Positions 1 to 8,811 of a stretch of 64,000 nt of DNA are shown one piece after another. Both the position numbers and the translations under genes were made by a program. The stretch is from the NCBI RefSeq assembly GCF_025061645.1, contig NZ_JANYMP010000013.1, forward strand, positions 124,001 to 188,000, given 5' to 3'. This DNA comes from Umezawaea endophytica (lineage in GTDB: Bacteria > Actinomycetota > Actinomycetes > Mycobacteriales > Pseudonocardiaceae). The notes beneath the pieces were generated by a model that was not told the origin of the DNA, did not search any database, and saw only the letters and a list, made by a program, of their open reading frames with translations. The stretch's first letter is position 1. Each line of letters starts with the position of its first letter.

Positions 1-1076
1 GTCGAAGGGTTTGCGGGAGTCTTCGTAGAGGAGGCTGCGGTCGGTGTAGAACCGGCCCGCTCCCCGCGTGGCGGGGTGACCGGTGAAGCGGGTGAACGCC
101 TCCCCCATCGTGGTGAGCAACTCCTGGCGGCGCGCCAGGTCCGCGGTCTCGAAGTCGGCGCGGTCGCGCTCAAACCCGTCGAGCACCGTCAGCACCTCGT
201 GATCACCGGTTCCGGCCAGCAGGTCGCGCAGGTGGCGCAGCGGATCGCTGATCCCCGTCGGCACGTCCAGGCCGTGCGTGACGACCTCGCGGTCGAGCAG
301 CTCCCGCAGTGCCGAGTCGAAGCCGGAGTGACCATGGGCGGTGAAGCGGACCCGCAGCGCCGCGACCGCGGTGTTGCCGTCGACGAGGTCGAACAACGCG
401 GTCGCGGCGGGGGAAACCAGGGTCGGGTCGGTGGCGGGCGACCACCGCCCTCCGCCGAGCAGCACCCCCGTGACCCGGCCGTCGCGGATTCGGAGGGTGG
501 GGACGCGCCGGGGCCGCGCGGCGTCGAGGACACCCGGCCGCGTCGCGAACGCGTCGGCCAGTGCGGCGACCGCCCAGTGGGTCAGGAAGGTACGGCGGCG
601 CAGAGGGTCCGAACCCGGTTCGACGGTGATGTTGGGCGCGTCCTCGTCCGCCAGCCGGGCCCAGGTGCTGGGGCCGAAGAAGCTCGCGCTGTCGTTCTTC
701 ATGCAGAAGCGCTGGAGGTAGTTCGCGATCGTGATGGCGGCCTGCCGGTCGTTGCCGCTGCGCCGGGCGTGCCCGTCCAACCAGCCGCTGAGCGCGGGGA
801 AACCCGCCTGGTTGGACAGGAAGACGGCCTCGCGGAAGCGCGGGTCGGCACCGAGCAGGCGCAGTCGACGGCTCGCCTCGCGGACCCGCTCGTCGAACGC
901 CGCCTCGCTCTCGCCGTCGACGGGCGACTCGACCGGGTGCGCGGACCGGATGAGGTCCGAGGGGAAGCCGGTCATCCGCAACAGGAAAATGGTGCTGACG
1001 CGCCACCGGTCGCGCTCGATCCAGGGTTTCGCGCGGGGGTCCACGTCGTCGACGTCGAGTGCTCGTGCCGGCCTCA
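1..1076 (-). CDS. LanB-like (lantibiotic dehydratase N-terminal family) protein, C-terminus outside window
   Basis: About 358 codons read leftwards from an ATG at 1076 with no stop before the window edge. The stretch NYLQRFCMKNDSASFFGP (around residue 125-142) is typical of the N-terminal tRNA-dependent glutamylation domain of LanB dehydratases and of the related PEARL enzymes, which add amino acids to a scaffold peptide. LanB proteins use glutamyl-tRNA to activate Ser/Thr. PEARLs lack the eliminating activity. Which applies here depends on the missing C-terminal part. The ATG overlaps the upstream aminotransferase stop (ATGA), so it belongs to the phosphonate operon. The family call is from recognised motif style; the role in the pathway is inference. 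Confidence 0.75.
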
Positions 1077-2423
1077 TCGTCGCCCCTCCAGCAGGTCGGC
1101 CGCGGTGTCGAGGGCGGTGCGCAGCCGCCGCAGCATCTCGCGGAGGTCGTCGGGCGCGGTCACCAGCGGGGGCGCCACCGTCAGGTGCGCGGCGGGAACG
1201 CCGTGGACGAGGCAGGCGCCGGGGAGCACCACCACACCAGCGTCCAGTGCGAGGTCGGCGACGGTCCGGGCCCACGTCCCGGCCGTGCCGGTGGACGGTC
1301 CGGGGACGCGCAGCTCCACCGCCGCGAGCAGGCCTTCCGACCTGACGTCGCGGACGGCGGGGCAGTCGCGCAGCCCGGCCAGCTCGCGGGCCAGGTCGAC
1401 GCCCAGGTCCCGGACGTGGTCCCGGAGGCCGGGTTCGGTCAGTCGGCGCACCGCGGTCAGCGCGACGGCGACCCCGATGGGATGGCTGTTGTAGTTGTGG
1501 CCCAACAGGTTCGCGCCGGGCGGGAGCGCCGCGACCACCTCGCCGGAGGCGAGCGTGGCGCTGATGGGCGAGTAGCCCACCCCCAGGCCCTTGCCCACGC
1601 AGACCAGGTCGGGGCGCAGGCCGACGAGCGTGGACGCGAACGGCGGCCCCACCCGGCCCAGCGCGGTGGTGACCTCGTCGGCGATGACCAGGAACCGGTG
1701 GCGGCGGCGGAGGTCGTGCAGCGCGGCGACGAACTCGGCGGGCACCCGCCTGCACCCCGCGGCGTGCGCCGCGATCGGTTCGACGACCACCGCCGCGACG
1801 GTTCCGCCCTCGGGGCCGACGAGGAGGGCCTCCAGCGCCTCGACGGCGCGGGTGGCGCAGTCGTCCTCGCCGTGCGGGTCCGCCTGCCGGTGGGGGCAGA
1901 ACGGCGTGGGCACGGACAACCGGTGCAGCAGTAGGCCTTCGAACGGCTCCAGCGCCGCGGAGGCGCCGGTGCAGGTGAGCGCTCCGGGCGTGGAACCGTG
2001 GTAGGACAGGCCCAGTCCCACCACCCGGCGGCGCTCGGGCAGGCCGCGTCCCTGCTGGGCCAGCACCGCCAGCCGGATCGCCGCCTCGACGGCGTTGGCG
2101 CCGTTGCTGGTGAAGGAGGTGTGCGTGATCCCTTCGGGCGCGAGGGAGACGAGGAGCCGGGCGAGGTCGACGGCCGCGGGCGATTCCCCGATCGCCTCGT
2201 GCAGGTAAGGCAGGGTGGAGGCGGCACGGGTCATCGCCTCGACGATGTCGGGGTTGGTGTAGCCCAGCGCGGTGGTCATCGACCCCGACGCGGCGTCCAG
2301 GTAGACCGTGCCGTCCGGCGCGAACAACCGCACCCCGGCGGCGTGGCTGAAGACCGGGCGGGGCGCCTGACCGGGCACCCGCCGCAGCAGCGGGTCCGTC
2401 CGGGTGCTCGGCGACGCGGTCAC
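1074..2423 (-). CDS. Class III PLP-dependent aminotransferase
   Basis: 449 residues from a GTG that overlaps the stop of the upstream acetyltransferase (GTGA). It is a fold-type I, class III (omega-amino acid/ornithine type) aminotransferase. Visible features are the cofactor-phosphate segment TSNGANAVEAAIRLA, the aspartate of LVIADEVTTALGRVG that pairs with the pyridine nitrogen, and the lysine of CVGKGLGVGYSPISA that forms the Schiff base. Substrate is unknown. In this operon a transamination of phosphonoacetaldehyde (to 2-aminoethylphosphonate) or of a downstream phosphono-ketone or aldehyde is a reasonable inference, but known AEP transaminases are mostly class V. An open frame extends further upstream inside the acetyltransferase gene and is not coding in style. 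Confidence 0.85.
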   Translation of the reverse strand: MTASPSTRTDPLLRRVPGQAPRPVFSHAAGVRLFAPDGTVYLDAASGSMTTALGYTNPDIVEAMTRAASTLPYLHEAIGESPAAVDLARLLVSLAPEGITHTSFTSNGANAVEAAIRLAVLAQQGRGLPERRRVVGLGLSYHGSTPGALTCTGASAALEPFEGLLLHRLSVPTPFCPHRQADPHGEDDCATRAVEALEALLVGPEGGTVAAVVVEPIAAHAAGCRRVPAEFVAALHDLRRRHRFLVIADEVTTALGRVGPPFASTLVGLRPDLVCVGKGLGVGYSPISATLASGEVVAALPPGANLLGHNYNSHPIGVAVALTAVRRLTEPGLRDHVRDLGVDLARELAGLRDCPAVRDVRSEGLLAAVELRVPGPSTGTAGTWARTVADLALDAGVVVLPGACLVHGVPAAHLTVAPPLVTAPDDLREMLRRLRTALDTAADLLEGRR

Positions 2424-2896
2424 CGGTCCACCTCCAGCAGGCTGCTGTGGAAGTCGAGGAAGAAGTACGCGCCCCGCTCGTGCAGTTCCGGCAGGGACCG
2501 GAACCAGTCGAGCACCTGGGGCGTGGAGGTCTTGGTGAGGAACGTGCTGGCGCCGCGGTCGGCCGCCAACCGCCACGCCGCGCGGATCATCGTCGTGGAG
2601 ATCCCGCGACCCCGGTAGGCGGGGTCGACGATCATCATGTCGCCGCGCGCGTGCAGGTAGGTCGGGGCGAGGATCGGGGTGATGTCGAAGAAGCACAGGC
2701 CGACCACCACTCCGCGGTGCCGGGCGACGACGGCGCCCTTGCCGTCGCCGTCGCAGTACCGCTGGACGACCTCGCGGCAGCGCGGGTCGTCCGCGGACGA
2801 CCGGTAGCGCGGTCCGAGCGCGCCGTTGACGAGTTCGACTATCCGGGCGAGGTCGTCGACGTGGGGCGGGCCGTACTCGATGTCGGTGTCGCTCAT
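2420..2896 (-). CDS. GNAT N-acetyltransferase
   Basis: 158 residues starting at ATG 2896, which overlaps the stop of the reductase gene (ATGA). The acetyl-CoA loop is seen in MMIVDPAYRGRGISTTMIR (R/Q-x-x-G-x-G/A motif A, around residue 90-105) with the usual N-terminal beta-alpha lead-in. A single GNAT domain fills the protein. In phosphonate clusters small GNATs often N-acetylate the aminophosphonate as a tailoring or self-protection step. Here that is inference from position between the class III aminotransferase and the CCR-like gene. Confidence 0.8.
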   Translation of the reverse strand: MSDTDIEYGPPHVDDLARIVELVNGALGPRYRSSADDPRCREVVQRYCDGDGKGAVVARHRGVVVGLCFFDITPILAPTYLHARGDMMIVDPAYRGRGISTTMIRAAWRLAADRGASTFLTKTSTPQVLDWFRSLPELHERGAYFFLDFHSSLLEVDR

Positions 2897-4194
2897 GGCT
2901 CCTCGACGGGGTCGTGGGTGGACGGGACGGCGCGGGTGGAACCGGTCGACGAACCGAGGCTTCGGAGGCCCTTCGCGGGCGCGTTCACGAGGACCGCCAT
3001 GTTCCCCGGCGGGTGGGCGTTGTCGCGCATCAACTGGTGCGCGAACCCGACCTCGTCGAGGTCGCCGCACCAGGACAGGCACGGGTCGAGCCTCCCGTCG
3101 GCCACCAGCGCGGTGACCTCGCGGCACTCCCGCGTGTTGGCGTAGTGCGAACCCTGCAAGCGCTTCTGCCGCATCCACAGGTGGCGGAGGTCGACGTCGC
3201 CGTTGTAGCCGCTGGTCCCGCCGCAGATCACCACCATGCCCGCGGTGTCGCACACGTACATCGAGGTGGGGATCGTGTCCTGCCCGGCGTGCTCCAGCAC
3301 GATCCTCGGCGACCTGCGTTCCCCGAGCACCTCCCAGAACCGCCTGCCGAACGCCCGCGCGCCGGACGTCCACCGGGCCATGGCGGCGCCGTCCGCCACG
3401 TCCGGCAGACGACCCCAGTGCTCGAACTCCCGACGGTCGATGACCCCCGCCGCGCCGAGCCCCACGCAGTGCTCGGCCCGCGAGTCGTCGGACACCACGG
3501 CGACCGGGATACCCCCGAACGAGCGCACCACCTGGATGGCCATGGAGCCGAGACCACCGGACCCGCCCCAGATCAGCACCGGGTCGCCGGGCCGCACGAC
3601 GTGGGGCGGCCACCCGCGCAACTGCCGGTAGGCCGTCGCGCCGGTGAGCATGAAGCACGCCGCCTCCTCCCAGGTGAGCCGCGGGGGCTTGGGGTGGCAC
3701 TGGTACTCGTCGACGACGGTGAACTGGGCGAACGAGCCGTAGTTGTTCTCGTAGCCCCACACCGCCTGCGACGAGGAGGTCATGGGGTCGGCGCCGAGCC
3801 TGATGTCACCGGCGGTCTCGTCCCACTGGCACCCGGCCAGGACGACCTCGGCCCCGACCGCGACGCCGCGGACGTCCCGGCCCACCGCCCAGACGACGCC
3901 CGCGCCCTCCGAACCGCCGATGTGGAAGTCCGTCGGGTCGCCCCTCTTGCCGCGAGCCGCGATCACGTCCAGCGGCGACCCCAGCGCGGCCCAGACGTTG
4001 TTGTAGTTGATGCCTGCCGCCATCACCAGCACCAGCACCTGGCCGGGGCCGACGGGTGGCACGTCGACGCGCTCGACCCGGAAGGCGTCCTTCGGCGGAC
4101 CGTACCGGTCCCGTCGGATCACCGAGGCGTACATCTGTTCCGGCACCACTCCGAGCGGTGGCACCTCACCCACTTCGTACCAGCGTTTCGCCAT
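2893..4194 (-). CDS. Crotonyl-CoA carboxylase/reductase family enzyme
   Basis: 433 residues, normal length for CCR, from ATG 4194 with GGAGG nine bases upstream. MDR superfamily: the GroES-like half has GINYNNVWAALGSP and GGSEGAGVVWAVG, followed by WGYENNYGSFAQF, the NADPH-binding segment LIWGGSGGLGSMAIQVV and a C-terminal QGSHYANTRE. The His in that last motif matches the CO2-pocket histidine of characterised CCRs, so carboxylation may be retained (inference by eye). CCRs normally reduce and carboxylate enoyl-CoAs to make substituted malonyl-CoA extender units for polyketide synthases, yet no PKS is in view. Its presence inside a phosphonate operon is unusual. A 24-base gap separates it from the decarboxylase stop, the largest gap in this part of the operon. 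Confidence 0.85.
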   Translation of the reverse strand: MAKRWYEVGEVPPLGVVPEQMYASVIRRDRYGPPKDAFRVERVDVPPVGPGQVLVLVMAAGINYNNVWAALGSPLDVIAARGKRGDPTDFHIGGSEGAGVVWAVGRDVRGVAVGAEVVLAGCQWDETAGDIRLGADPMTSSSQAVWGYENNYGSFAQFTVVDEYQCHPKPPRLTWEEAACFMLTGATAYRQLRGWPPHVVRPGDPVLIWGGSGGLGSMAIQVVRSFGGIPVAVVSDDSRAEHCVGLGAAGVIDRREFEHWGRLPDVADGAAMARWTSGARAFGRRFWEVLGERRSPRIVLEHAGQDTIPTSMYVCDTAGMVVICGGTSGYNGDVDLRHLWMRQKRLQGSHYANTRECREVTALVADGRLDPCLSWCGDLDEVGFAHQLMRDNAHPPGNMAVLVNAPAKGLRSLGSSTGSTRAVPSTHDPVEEP

Positions 4195-4218
4195 CGGCGA
4201 GTCCTCCCCACAACGCGG

Positions 4219-5364
4219 CTATGTCCGTCCTGACAGGAATTCGCGGAACCGGCGCGCCACCTCGGACGGCGGCACGGTGGGCCTGCCGAGGTCGGGCAGC
4301 GAACCGGGCTGGACGCGCAGGTGCACGAAGGACGGTCCGGGTCGTGCCTGCGCGGACTTGAGGGCCTCGGCGAACCCGCTGAGGCCACGGCACTCGTAGA
4401 CCTGGCGGTACCCGCACGCGCTCGCCAGACCGGGGAAGTCGACCTGCGCCGAAAGGCTGCGCTGGCCGCCGGTGGAGTCGTGGACCTGGTTGTCCAGCAG
4501 CACGTGGACGAGTCCGGGCGCGGCGTGGGCGCCGATGGTCGCGAGCGTGCCGAGCCGCATCAGCGCGGCACCGTCGCCGTCGACCACCACCACGGGCCGG
4601 GAGCTGTGCCGCGCGACGCCGAGCCCGACGGCGGAGGCGGAACCCATGGCGCCGACCAGGTAGAAGTGCTGCGGGCGGTCGGCGAGGGTGAACAGCTCCC
4701 GGCTCGTCTTGCCGGTCGTCGAGATCACCGCGGCGGTGTCCGGGATCGTGCCGAGCAGGCATTCGACGCTGTCGACGCGGCGCGGCGCGGCCGAGTCGGG
4801 TTCGCCGCAGCGCACGACGTCCGGCCGCACGGGAACGGCCGGCTCGGGTTCCGACAGGGCCGTGGGTTCGACGGTGCCGCGCCGCAGCACGAAGGCGTAC
4901 GGCAGGTCGTCGCGGCGCATGGCGGCCCAGCCCGCGTCGAGCGCGGCGCCCAGCCGATCGCCGTCCGACGGCAGCACGGCGTGGCCGACACCCATCAGCG
5001 ACAGCAGGTCCGGGGTGACGGCGCCGAGCAGCTCGTGCTGCGGTTCGTCCGCGAGACCTGGCTCACCGCGCCAGGTGACGATCAGCGGCACGGGGATCCG
5101 GCAGGGGTGCGTGAGCGAGGTCAGCGGGTTGACCATGTTGCCCAGCCCGGAGTTCTGGCTGATCACGCACGTGGTGGCGCCCGCGAGCCAGGCGCCCGCG
5201 GCCAACGCCAGCGCCTCGCCCTCGTGCGTGGCGGGCACGTACCGCACCGCGGGGTCGGACGCGACGCGGTTGATCAACGGGGTGAGGTACGAGCAGGGCA
5301 CGCCGGTCAGCTCGACCACACCGCGCGCGGCCAGTTCGTCGAGCAGCGCGTGGGCACCGATCAT
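4219..5364 (-). CDS. ppd: Phosphonopyruvate decarboxylase (ThDP-dependent)
   Basis: 381 residues from ATG 5364, overlapping the PEP mutase stop (ATGA). It decarboxylates phosphonopyruvate to phosphonoacetaldehyde, the step that pulls the unfavourable mutase equilibrium forward. The ThDP-activating glutamate is in PATHEGEALALAAG (about residue 48). The family motif ISTTGKTSRELF and the diphosphate-binding GDGAALMRLGTLATIG followed by LLDNQ (GDG-x-N motif) are present. Sulfopyruvate decarboxylase is the nearest alternative, but the partner PEP mutase decides the call. A longer in-frame reading upstream overlaps the mutase and is not used. Confidence 0.95.
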   Translation of the reverse strand: MIGAHALLDELAARGVVELTGVPCSYLTPLINRVASDPAVRYVPATHEGEALALAAGAWLAGATTCVISQNSGLGNMVNPLTSLTHPCRIPVPLIVTWRGEPGLADEPQHELLGAVTPDLLSLMGVGHAVLPSDGDRLGAALDAGWAAMRRDDLPYAFVLRRGTVEPTALSEPEPAVPVRPDVVRCGEPDSAAPRRVDSVECLLGTIPDTAAVISTTGKTSRELFTLADRPQHFYLVGAMGSASAVGLGVARHSSRPVVVVDGDGAALMRLGTLATIGAHAAPGLVHVLLDNQVHDSTGGQRSLSAQVDFPGLASACGYRQVYECRGLSGFAEALKSAQARPGPSFVHLRVQPGSLPDLGRPTVPPSEVARRFREFLSGRT

Positions 5365-6239
5365 GGCGTGTACCGCGCCTCGTCCTCGGCGAGCTGCGCG
5401 TAGCCCATCAGGGCGAAGACCTCGTCCAGGGACGCGATCGTCGGCTCGACCTCGGCGGGCCCCTCGGTGCGCAGCACGCGGCAGGCCTGGCGCATCGCGG
5501 TCACGGCGGCGCGCATCGTCTGGTTGGCCCAGATCACCCCGCCGATGCCCAGCTCCGCGTACACCTCGGGGGCGGTGTCGTAGTAGGTGGTCGGGGACAC
5601 CACGAGCGGCAGCTTGCCGCCCCACTCCCGCGCGAACTCACGGATCTCGTCGATCGTCGACTGCCGCGAGTGGATGAAGATGGCGCCGGCGCCCGCTTCC
5701 CGGTAGGCCTCGGCGCGCCGGAGCCCCTCCTCGACGCCCGCGCCCGCGATCAGCGCCTCGACGCGTGCGGCGATCACGAAGTCCGGGTCGCGCACGGCGT
5801 CCCGGCACGCCTCGACCTTGCCGCAGAACTCGCCGATCGGGGCGAGCGCGTGCCGGTCGCCGACGAAGGAGTTCATCTTCGGGAAGACCTTGTCCTCCAG
5901 GCACACCCCGGCCGCGCCGATGCGCTCCGCCTGGGTGGCGAACCGCCGCGCGGTGTTGAAGTTGCCGTACCCGGTGTCGCCGTCCACGAGCACCGGCAGG
6001 TCGGTCGCCTCCACGACCCTGGCGACCAGTGCCAGCAGGTCGGTCCACGACGCCTCGTCGCTGTCGCGCAACCCGAGCGCGGTCGACATGCACAGCCCCG
6101 ACGCCCACAACGCGCCGAAACCCGCCTCCACGGCGATCCGCGCGCTGAGCCCGTCGTAGGCGCCCATGATCGGGGTCGGCTCGGGCCCCGCCAGCAGTTC
6201 GCGCAAGCGCGCACCGGGACTAGTGCTGGTGACCGTCAT
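5361..6239 (-). CDS. pepM: Phosphoenolpyruvate phosphomutase
   Basis: 292 residues. It rearranges PEP to phosphonopyruvate, forming the C-P bond that begins nearly all phosphonate pathways. The diagnostic EDK-x5-NS signature is complete as EDKVFPKMNS (residues 115-124) and separates mutases from isocitrate lyase-type hydrolases. LVDGDTGYGN (84-93) holds the Mg-binding aspartates. The start is taken as ATG 6239, with a TTG one codon upstream as the alternative. Either overlaps the end of the transketolase C-terminal gene by about 20 bases. This is the anchor gene for calling the region a phosphonate cluster. Confidence 0.97.
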   Translation of the reverse strand: MTVTSTSPGARLRELLAGPEPTPIMGAYDGLSARIAVEAGFGALWASGLCMSTALGLRDSDEASWTDLLALVARVVEATDLPVLVDGDTGYGNFNTARRFATQAERIGAAGVCLEDKVFPKMNSFVGDRHALAPIGEFCGKVEACRDAVRDPDFVIAARVEALIAGAGVEEGLRRAEAYREAGAGAIFIHSRQSTIDEIREFAREWGGKLPLVVSPTTYYDTAPEVYAELGIGGVIWANQTMRAAVTAMRQACRVLRTEGPAEVEPTIASLDEVFALMGYAQLAEDEARYTP

Positions 6240-7152
6240 CAAGTTCTCCCCTGGTCAGGGATCGCACCACGCTCGCGATCCGTTCGGTGGTCAACCCGTA
6301 GAGCTGGAGCAGTTCCCCGTGGTCGCCGGAAACGGTGAACACGTCGGGCACGCCGATCCGCAGGTGGGTCGCTCCGGACCCGCTCGCCGCCTCGGCCACC
6401 GCGCTGCCGAGTCCCCCCGTCGTGGAGTGCTCCTCCACCGCCACGACGGCGCGCGCACTCCTCGACACCTCGCCGAACGCGGTGTCGGGGAAGGGTTTGA
6501 CCGACACCACGTTCAGCACGCCGACCCGCTCCCCCGCGCGGGGCACCGCGTCCAGCGCCGACGGCAGCAGCGGCCCGGTGACGACGACGAGCACCTCGGG
6601 GTCGTCCGCTCCCCAGTACCGCCACCCCTCGGCCAGCGAGCCCCGGTCGTGGTCGGGCACCGCGGCGGAGGGGTTGCGGCTCAGCCTGAGGTAGGCGGGT
6701 CGGCCGCGGTCGACGGCGAGCCGCAGCAGCGGCAGCACGTCGGCGTCGCACGCGGGCACGAGCACGGCGAGGTTCGGCACGGCGCGCAGCACCGCGACGT
6801 CGCTCGTCGAGTGGTGGCACGCGCCTTCCCGGCCACCGGAGAGCCCGGCGTAGTGGCCCACGAGGACGACCCCTAGGTCCTGGTGGGCGACGGAGTGGGT
6901 GATCTGGTCGAGCGCGCGGTTCACCAGCATGGAGGCGAACGCGCAGGCGACCGGTCTGGCGCCCGCCAGGGCCAGGCCCGCCGCCACGCCGACCAGGTTC
7001 TGCTCGGCTATCCCCACGTTGAAGAAGGAGTCCCCGAACCTGTCGGCGAACAGCCGCGTCCGCGTCGACGTGGCGTTGTCGCCGTCCAGGACGACGAGGT
7101 CCGGAACGTCCTCCGCCAGCTCGACCAGTGCCGCACCGAACGCGTCACGCAC
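6220..7152 (-). CDS. Transketolase, C-terminal subunit
   Basis: 310 residues from GTG 7152, which overlaps the N-terminal subunit stop by eight bases (GTGCGTGA). Typical half-transketolase: the pyrimidine-binding domain carries the catalytic glutamate in FFNVGIAEQNLVGVAAG, followed by the transketolase C domain (VLVVVTGPLLPSALDA and VAVEEHSTTGGLGSAVAE). With its partner it should form an alpha2beta2 ThDP enzyme that transfers a two-carbon ketol. In this operon the natural acceptor could be phosphonoacetaldehyde, giving a four-carbon phosphono-ketose. That is inference. ThDP enzymes are known to build the carbon skeleton in phosphonothrixin biosynthesis. Confidence 0.9.
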   Translation of the reverse strand: MRDAFGAALVELAEDVPDLVVLDGDNATSTRTRLFADRFGDSFFNVGIAEQNLVGVAAGLALAGARPVACAFASMLVNRALDQITHSVAHQDLGVVLVGHYAGLSGGREGACHHSTSDVAVLRAVPNLAVLVPACDADVLPLLRLAVDRGRPAYLRLSRNPSAAVPDHDRGSLAEGWRYWGADDPEVLVVVTGPLLPSALDAVPRAGERVGVLNVVSVKPFPDTAFGEVSRSARAVVAVEEHSTTGGLGSAVAEAASGSGATHLRIGVPDVFTVSGDHGELLQLYGLTTERIASVVRSLTRGELDDGHQH

Positions 7153-7948
7153 CGCGTGCTCCTCCCACGAGCTGCCGCACGTACCCGCGCAGCAGGGCCA
7201 CGTCCTCCACCGAGTGCCAGGGCGAGTCGCCCTCCATGAACGGCACGCCGTACCCCTTGGCGGTGTGGGCGATGACCGCGCGGGGACGGTCCGCACGGGT
7301 CAGCAGCGCGTCGTGGACCTCCTCGACGTCGTGCCCGTCGATCTCGTCGACCTCCCAGCCGAACGCGCGCCACCGGTCGGCGAGGGGCTCCAGCGCGAGC
7401 ACCGACTCGGTCGGCCCGTCGTGCTGGTGCCGGTTGCGGTCGACCACCGCCGTCAGGTTCGCCAGGCCGAAGTGGGACGCCGCCGCGGCGGCTTCCCACA
7501 CCTGGCCCTCCTGGAGTTCGCCGTCGCCGAGCAGCACGTGGACGTGGGCGGGGCTGCCGCGCCTGCGCAGGCCCAGCCCGAGCCCCACCCCCAGCGACAG
7601 GCCCTGGCCGAGGGAGCCGGAACTGGCCTCGACACCCGGTGTGCGGAGCCGGTCGGGGTGGCCCTGCAACACCGAACCGATCTCGCGCAGGTCGCGGGCG
7701 AGTTCGGTGGGCAGGACCCCCACGTCCTCCAGCAGGACGTACAGCGCGGGCGCGCCGTGGCCCTTGGACAGGAGGAACCGGTCGCGGTCCGGATCACCCT
7801 CGACGACACCGCGCAGCACTCGGCGGTACGCCACGGCCAGGATGTGCAAGCAGGACAGCGAACTCCCCGGATGTCCGGAGCCCGCGTCGGCGATGAGCCC
7901 CAACGTGCGCAGGCGCAGTTCGGCGATGTCGTCCTCGAGCCCGCTCAC
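7145..7948 (-). CDS. Transketolase, N-terminal (ThDP-binding) subunit
   Basis: 267 residues. It holds the diphosphate-binding half of a split transketolase: DAGSGHPGSSLSC near the start, then LLGDGELQEGQVWEAA with VVDRNRHQHDG (GDG-x-N motif), and FMEGDSPWHS near the end. GTG 7948 overlaps the aminotransferase stop (GTGA) and sits seven bases after GAGG. A second GTG one codon upstream is possible. Split transketolases occur in secondary metabolite clusters for supplying or building sugar-like carbon skeletons. Direct adjacency to pepM and ppd argues for use of a phosphonate aldehyde rather than pentose phosphate metabolism (inference). Confidence 0.9.
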   Translation of the reverse strand: MSGLEDDIAELRLRTLGLIADAGSGHPGSSLSCLHILAVAYRRVLRGVVEGDPDRDRFLLSKGHGAPALYVLLEDVGVLPTELARDLREIGSVLQGHPDRLRTPGVEASSGSLGQGLSLGVGLGLGLRRRGSPAHVHVLLGDGELQEGQVWEAAAAASHFGLANLTAVVDRNRHQHDGPTESVLALEPLADRWRAFGWEVDEIDGHDVEEVHDALLTRADRPRAVIAHTAKGYGVPFMEGDSPWHSVEDVALLRGYVRQLVGGARGA

Positions 7949-8811
7949 CACCGCACCTCGGTGAGGAACTCGTCGTCGGGCCGCTCCAGCGGCAGGGCGG
8001 AGTACCAGTGGCACAGGTCCGCGGCGAGCCCGTCCTCGGCGAGGGGCCGGTCGCCGATCGACCGCGCCGCGACCACGCCCAGCGACGAACTGGTGAGCAG
8101 GATCGAGTCCGCGCCCCCGAGTTCGGCGAGGTCGATCGGCCTGCTTTCCCAGCGCACGCCCTCGCGGAGCGCCAGGTGCCTCAGCACCTTCTTGGTGACA
8201 CCGGCCAACGCACCCTCGCTCGTCGGCGGCGTCACCAGCACGCCGTCGCGGATCATGACGACGTTGGCCCGCGATGCCTCCGAGACACGGCCGTGCTCGT
8301 TCCACACCAGCACGTCGTCGAAACCCGCCGTCCTCGCGGCGGCGACCTCCCGCCGCACCCGCAGGTAGCCGCTCGGGCTCTTCACCGCCCGCGGCAGGTC
8401 GCCGGACACCCGGCGCGCGGCCGTCGCGGTGGTGAGCCGTGGCCGCGGGCTCGCGTATCCCGCCACCGGCAACGAGAACACCGCCACCGCCGCGCGCCGG
8501 TCGCACAGTTCGGGGTCCACGCCGTAGGCGAGCACCCGCACGCGGGCGAACCCGTCCTCGGGGCAGTCCCGGAGCGCGTCGGCCACCCGCCGGAGGAGTT
8601 CGCCGTCGTCGACCTCCAGGTCGAGCAGCGCGAGGTCGGCCGATCTGCGGAACCGGGCCACGTGGTGCGCCAGCCCGTACACCAGCGCGCCGCGCCGCGT
8701 CCTCCACGCCCGAAGGCTGTCGAAGACCGAGGCCCCGTACAGCACGGCCGACGACAGCAGCGGGATCTGCGCGGTCGCACCGGCCACCGCGGCTGAACCA
8801 CCCTTGCTCAT
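7945..8811 (-). CDS. Class IV PLP aminotransferase (BCAT/D-amino acid aminotransferase/ADC lyase fold)
   Basis: 288 residues from ATG 8811, overlapping the MFS stop (ATGA). Fold-type IV: the PLP lysine is K144 in AVKSPSGYL, followed by the glutamate (about 177) in GRVSEASRANVVM that bonds the pyridine nitrogen, and the phosphate-binding turn TSEGALAGVTKK. N-terminal YGASVFDSLRAW resembles branched-chain/D-amino acid enzymes. Whether it is an aminotransferase or an aminodeoxychorismate-lyase-like enzyme cannot be settled from sequence alone. It is the second PLP enzyme in the operon, which suggests two amine-forming steps or formation of a D- or branched amino acid partner (inference). Confidence 0.85.
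   Translation of the reverse strand: MSKGGSAAVAGATAQIPLLSSAVLYGASVFDSLRAWRTRRGALVYGLAHHVARFRRSADLALLDLEVDDGELLRRVADALRDCPEDGFARVRVLAYGVDPELCDRRAAVAVFSLPVAGYASPRPRLTTATAARRVSGDLPRAVKSPSGYLRVRREVAAARTAGFDDVLVWNEHGRVSEASRANVVMIRDGVLVTPPTSEGALAGVTKKVLRHLALREGVRWESRPIDLAELGGADSILLTSSSLGVVAARSIGDRPLAEDGLAADLCHWYSALPLERPDDEFLTEVRW

Noticed and set aside
76-1494. Long plus-strand frame over the LanB-like gene
   Set aside because: Arg/Gly/Val-rich composition of an antisense frame in high-GC DNA. The minus-strand frame from 1076 has real LanB-family motifs.
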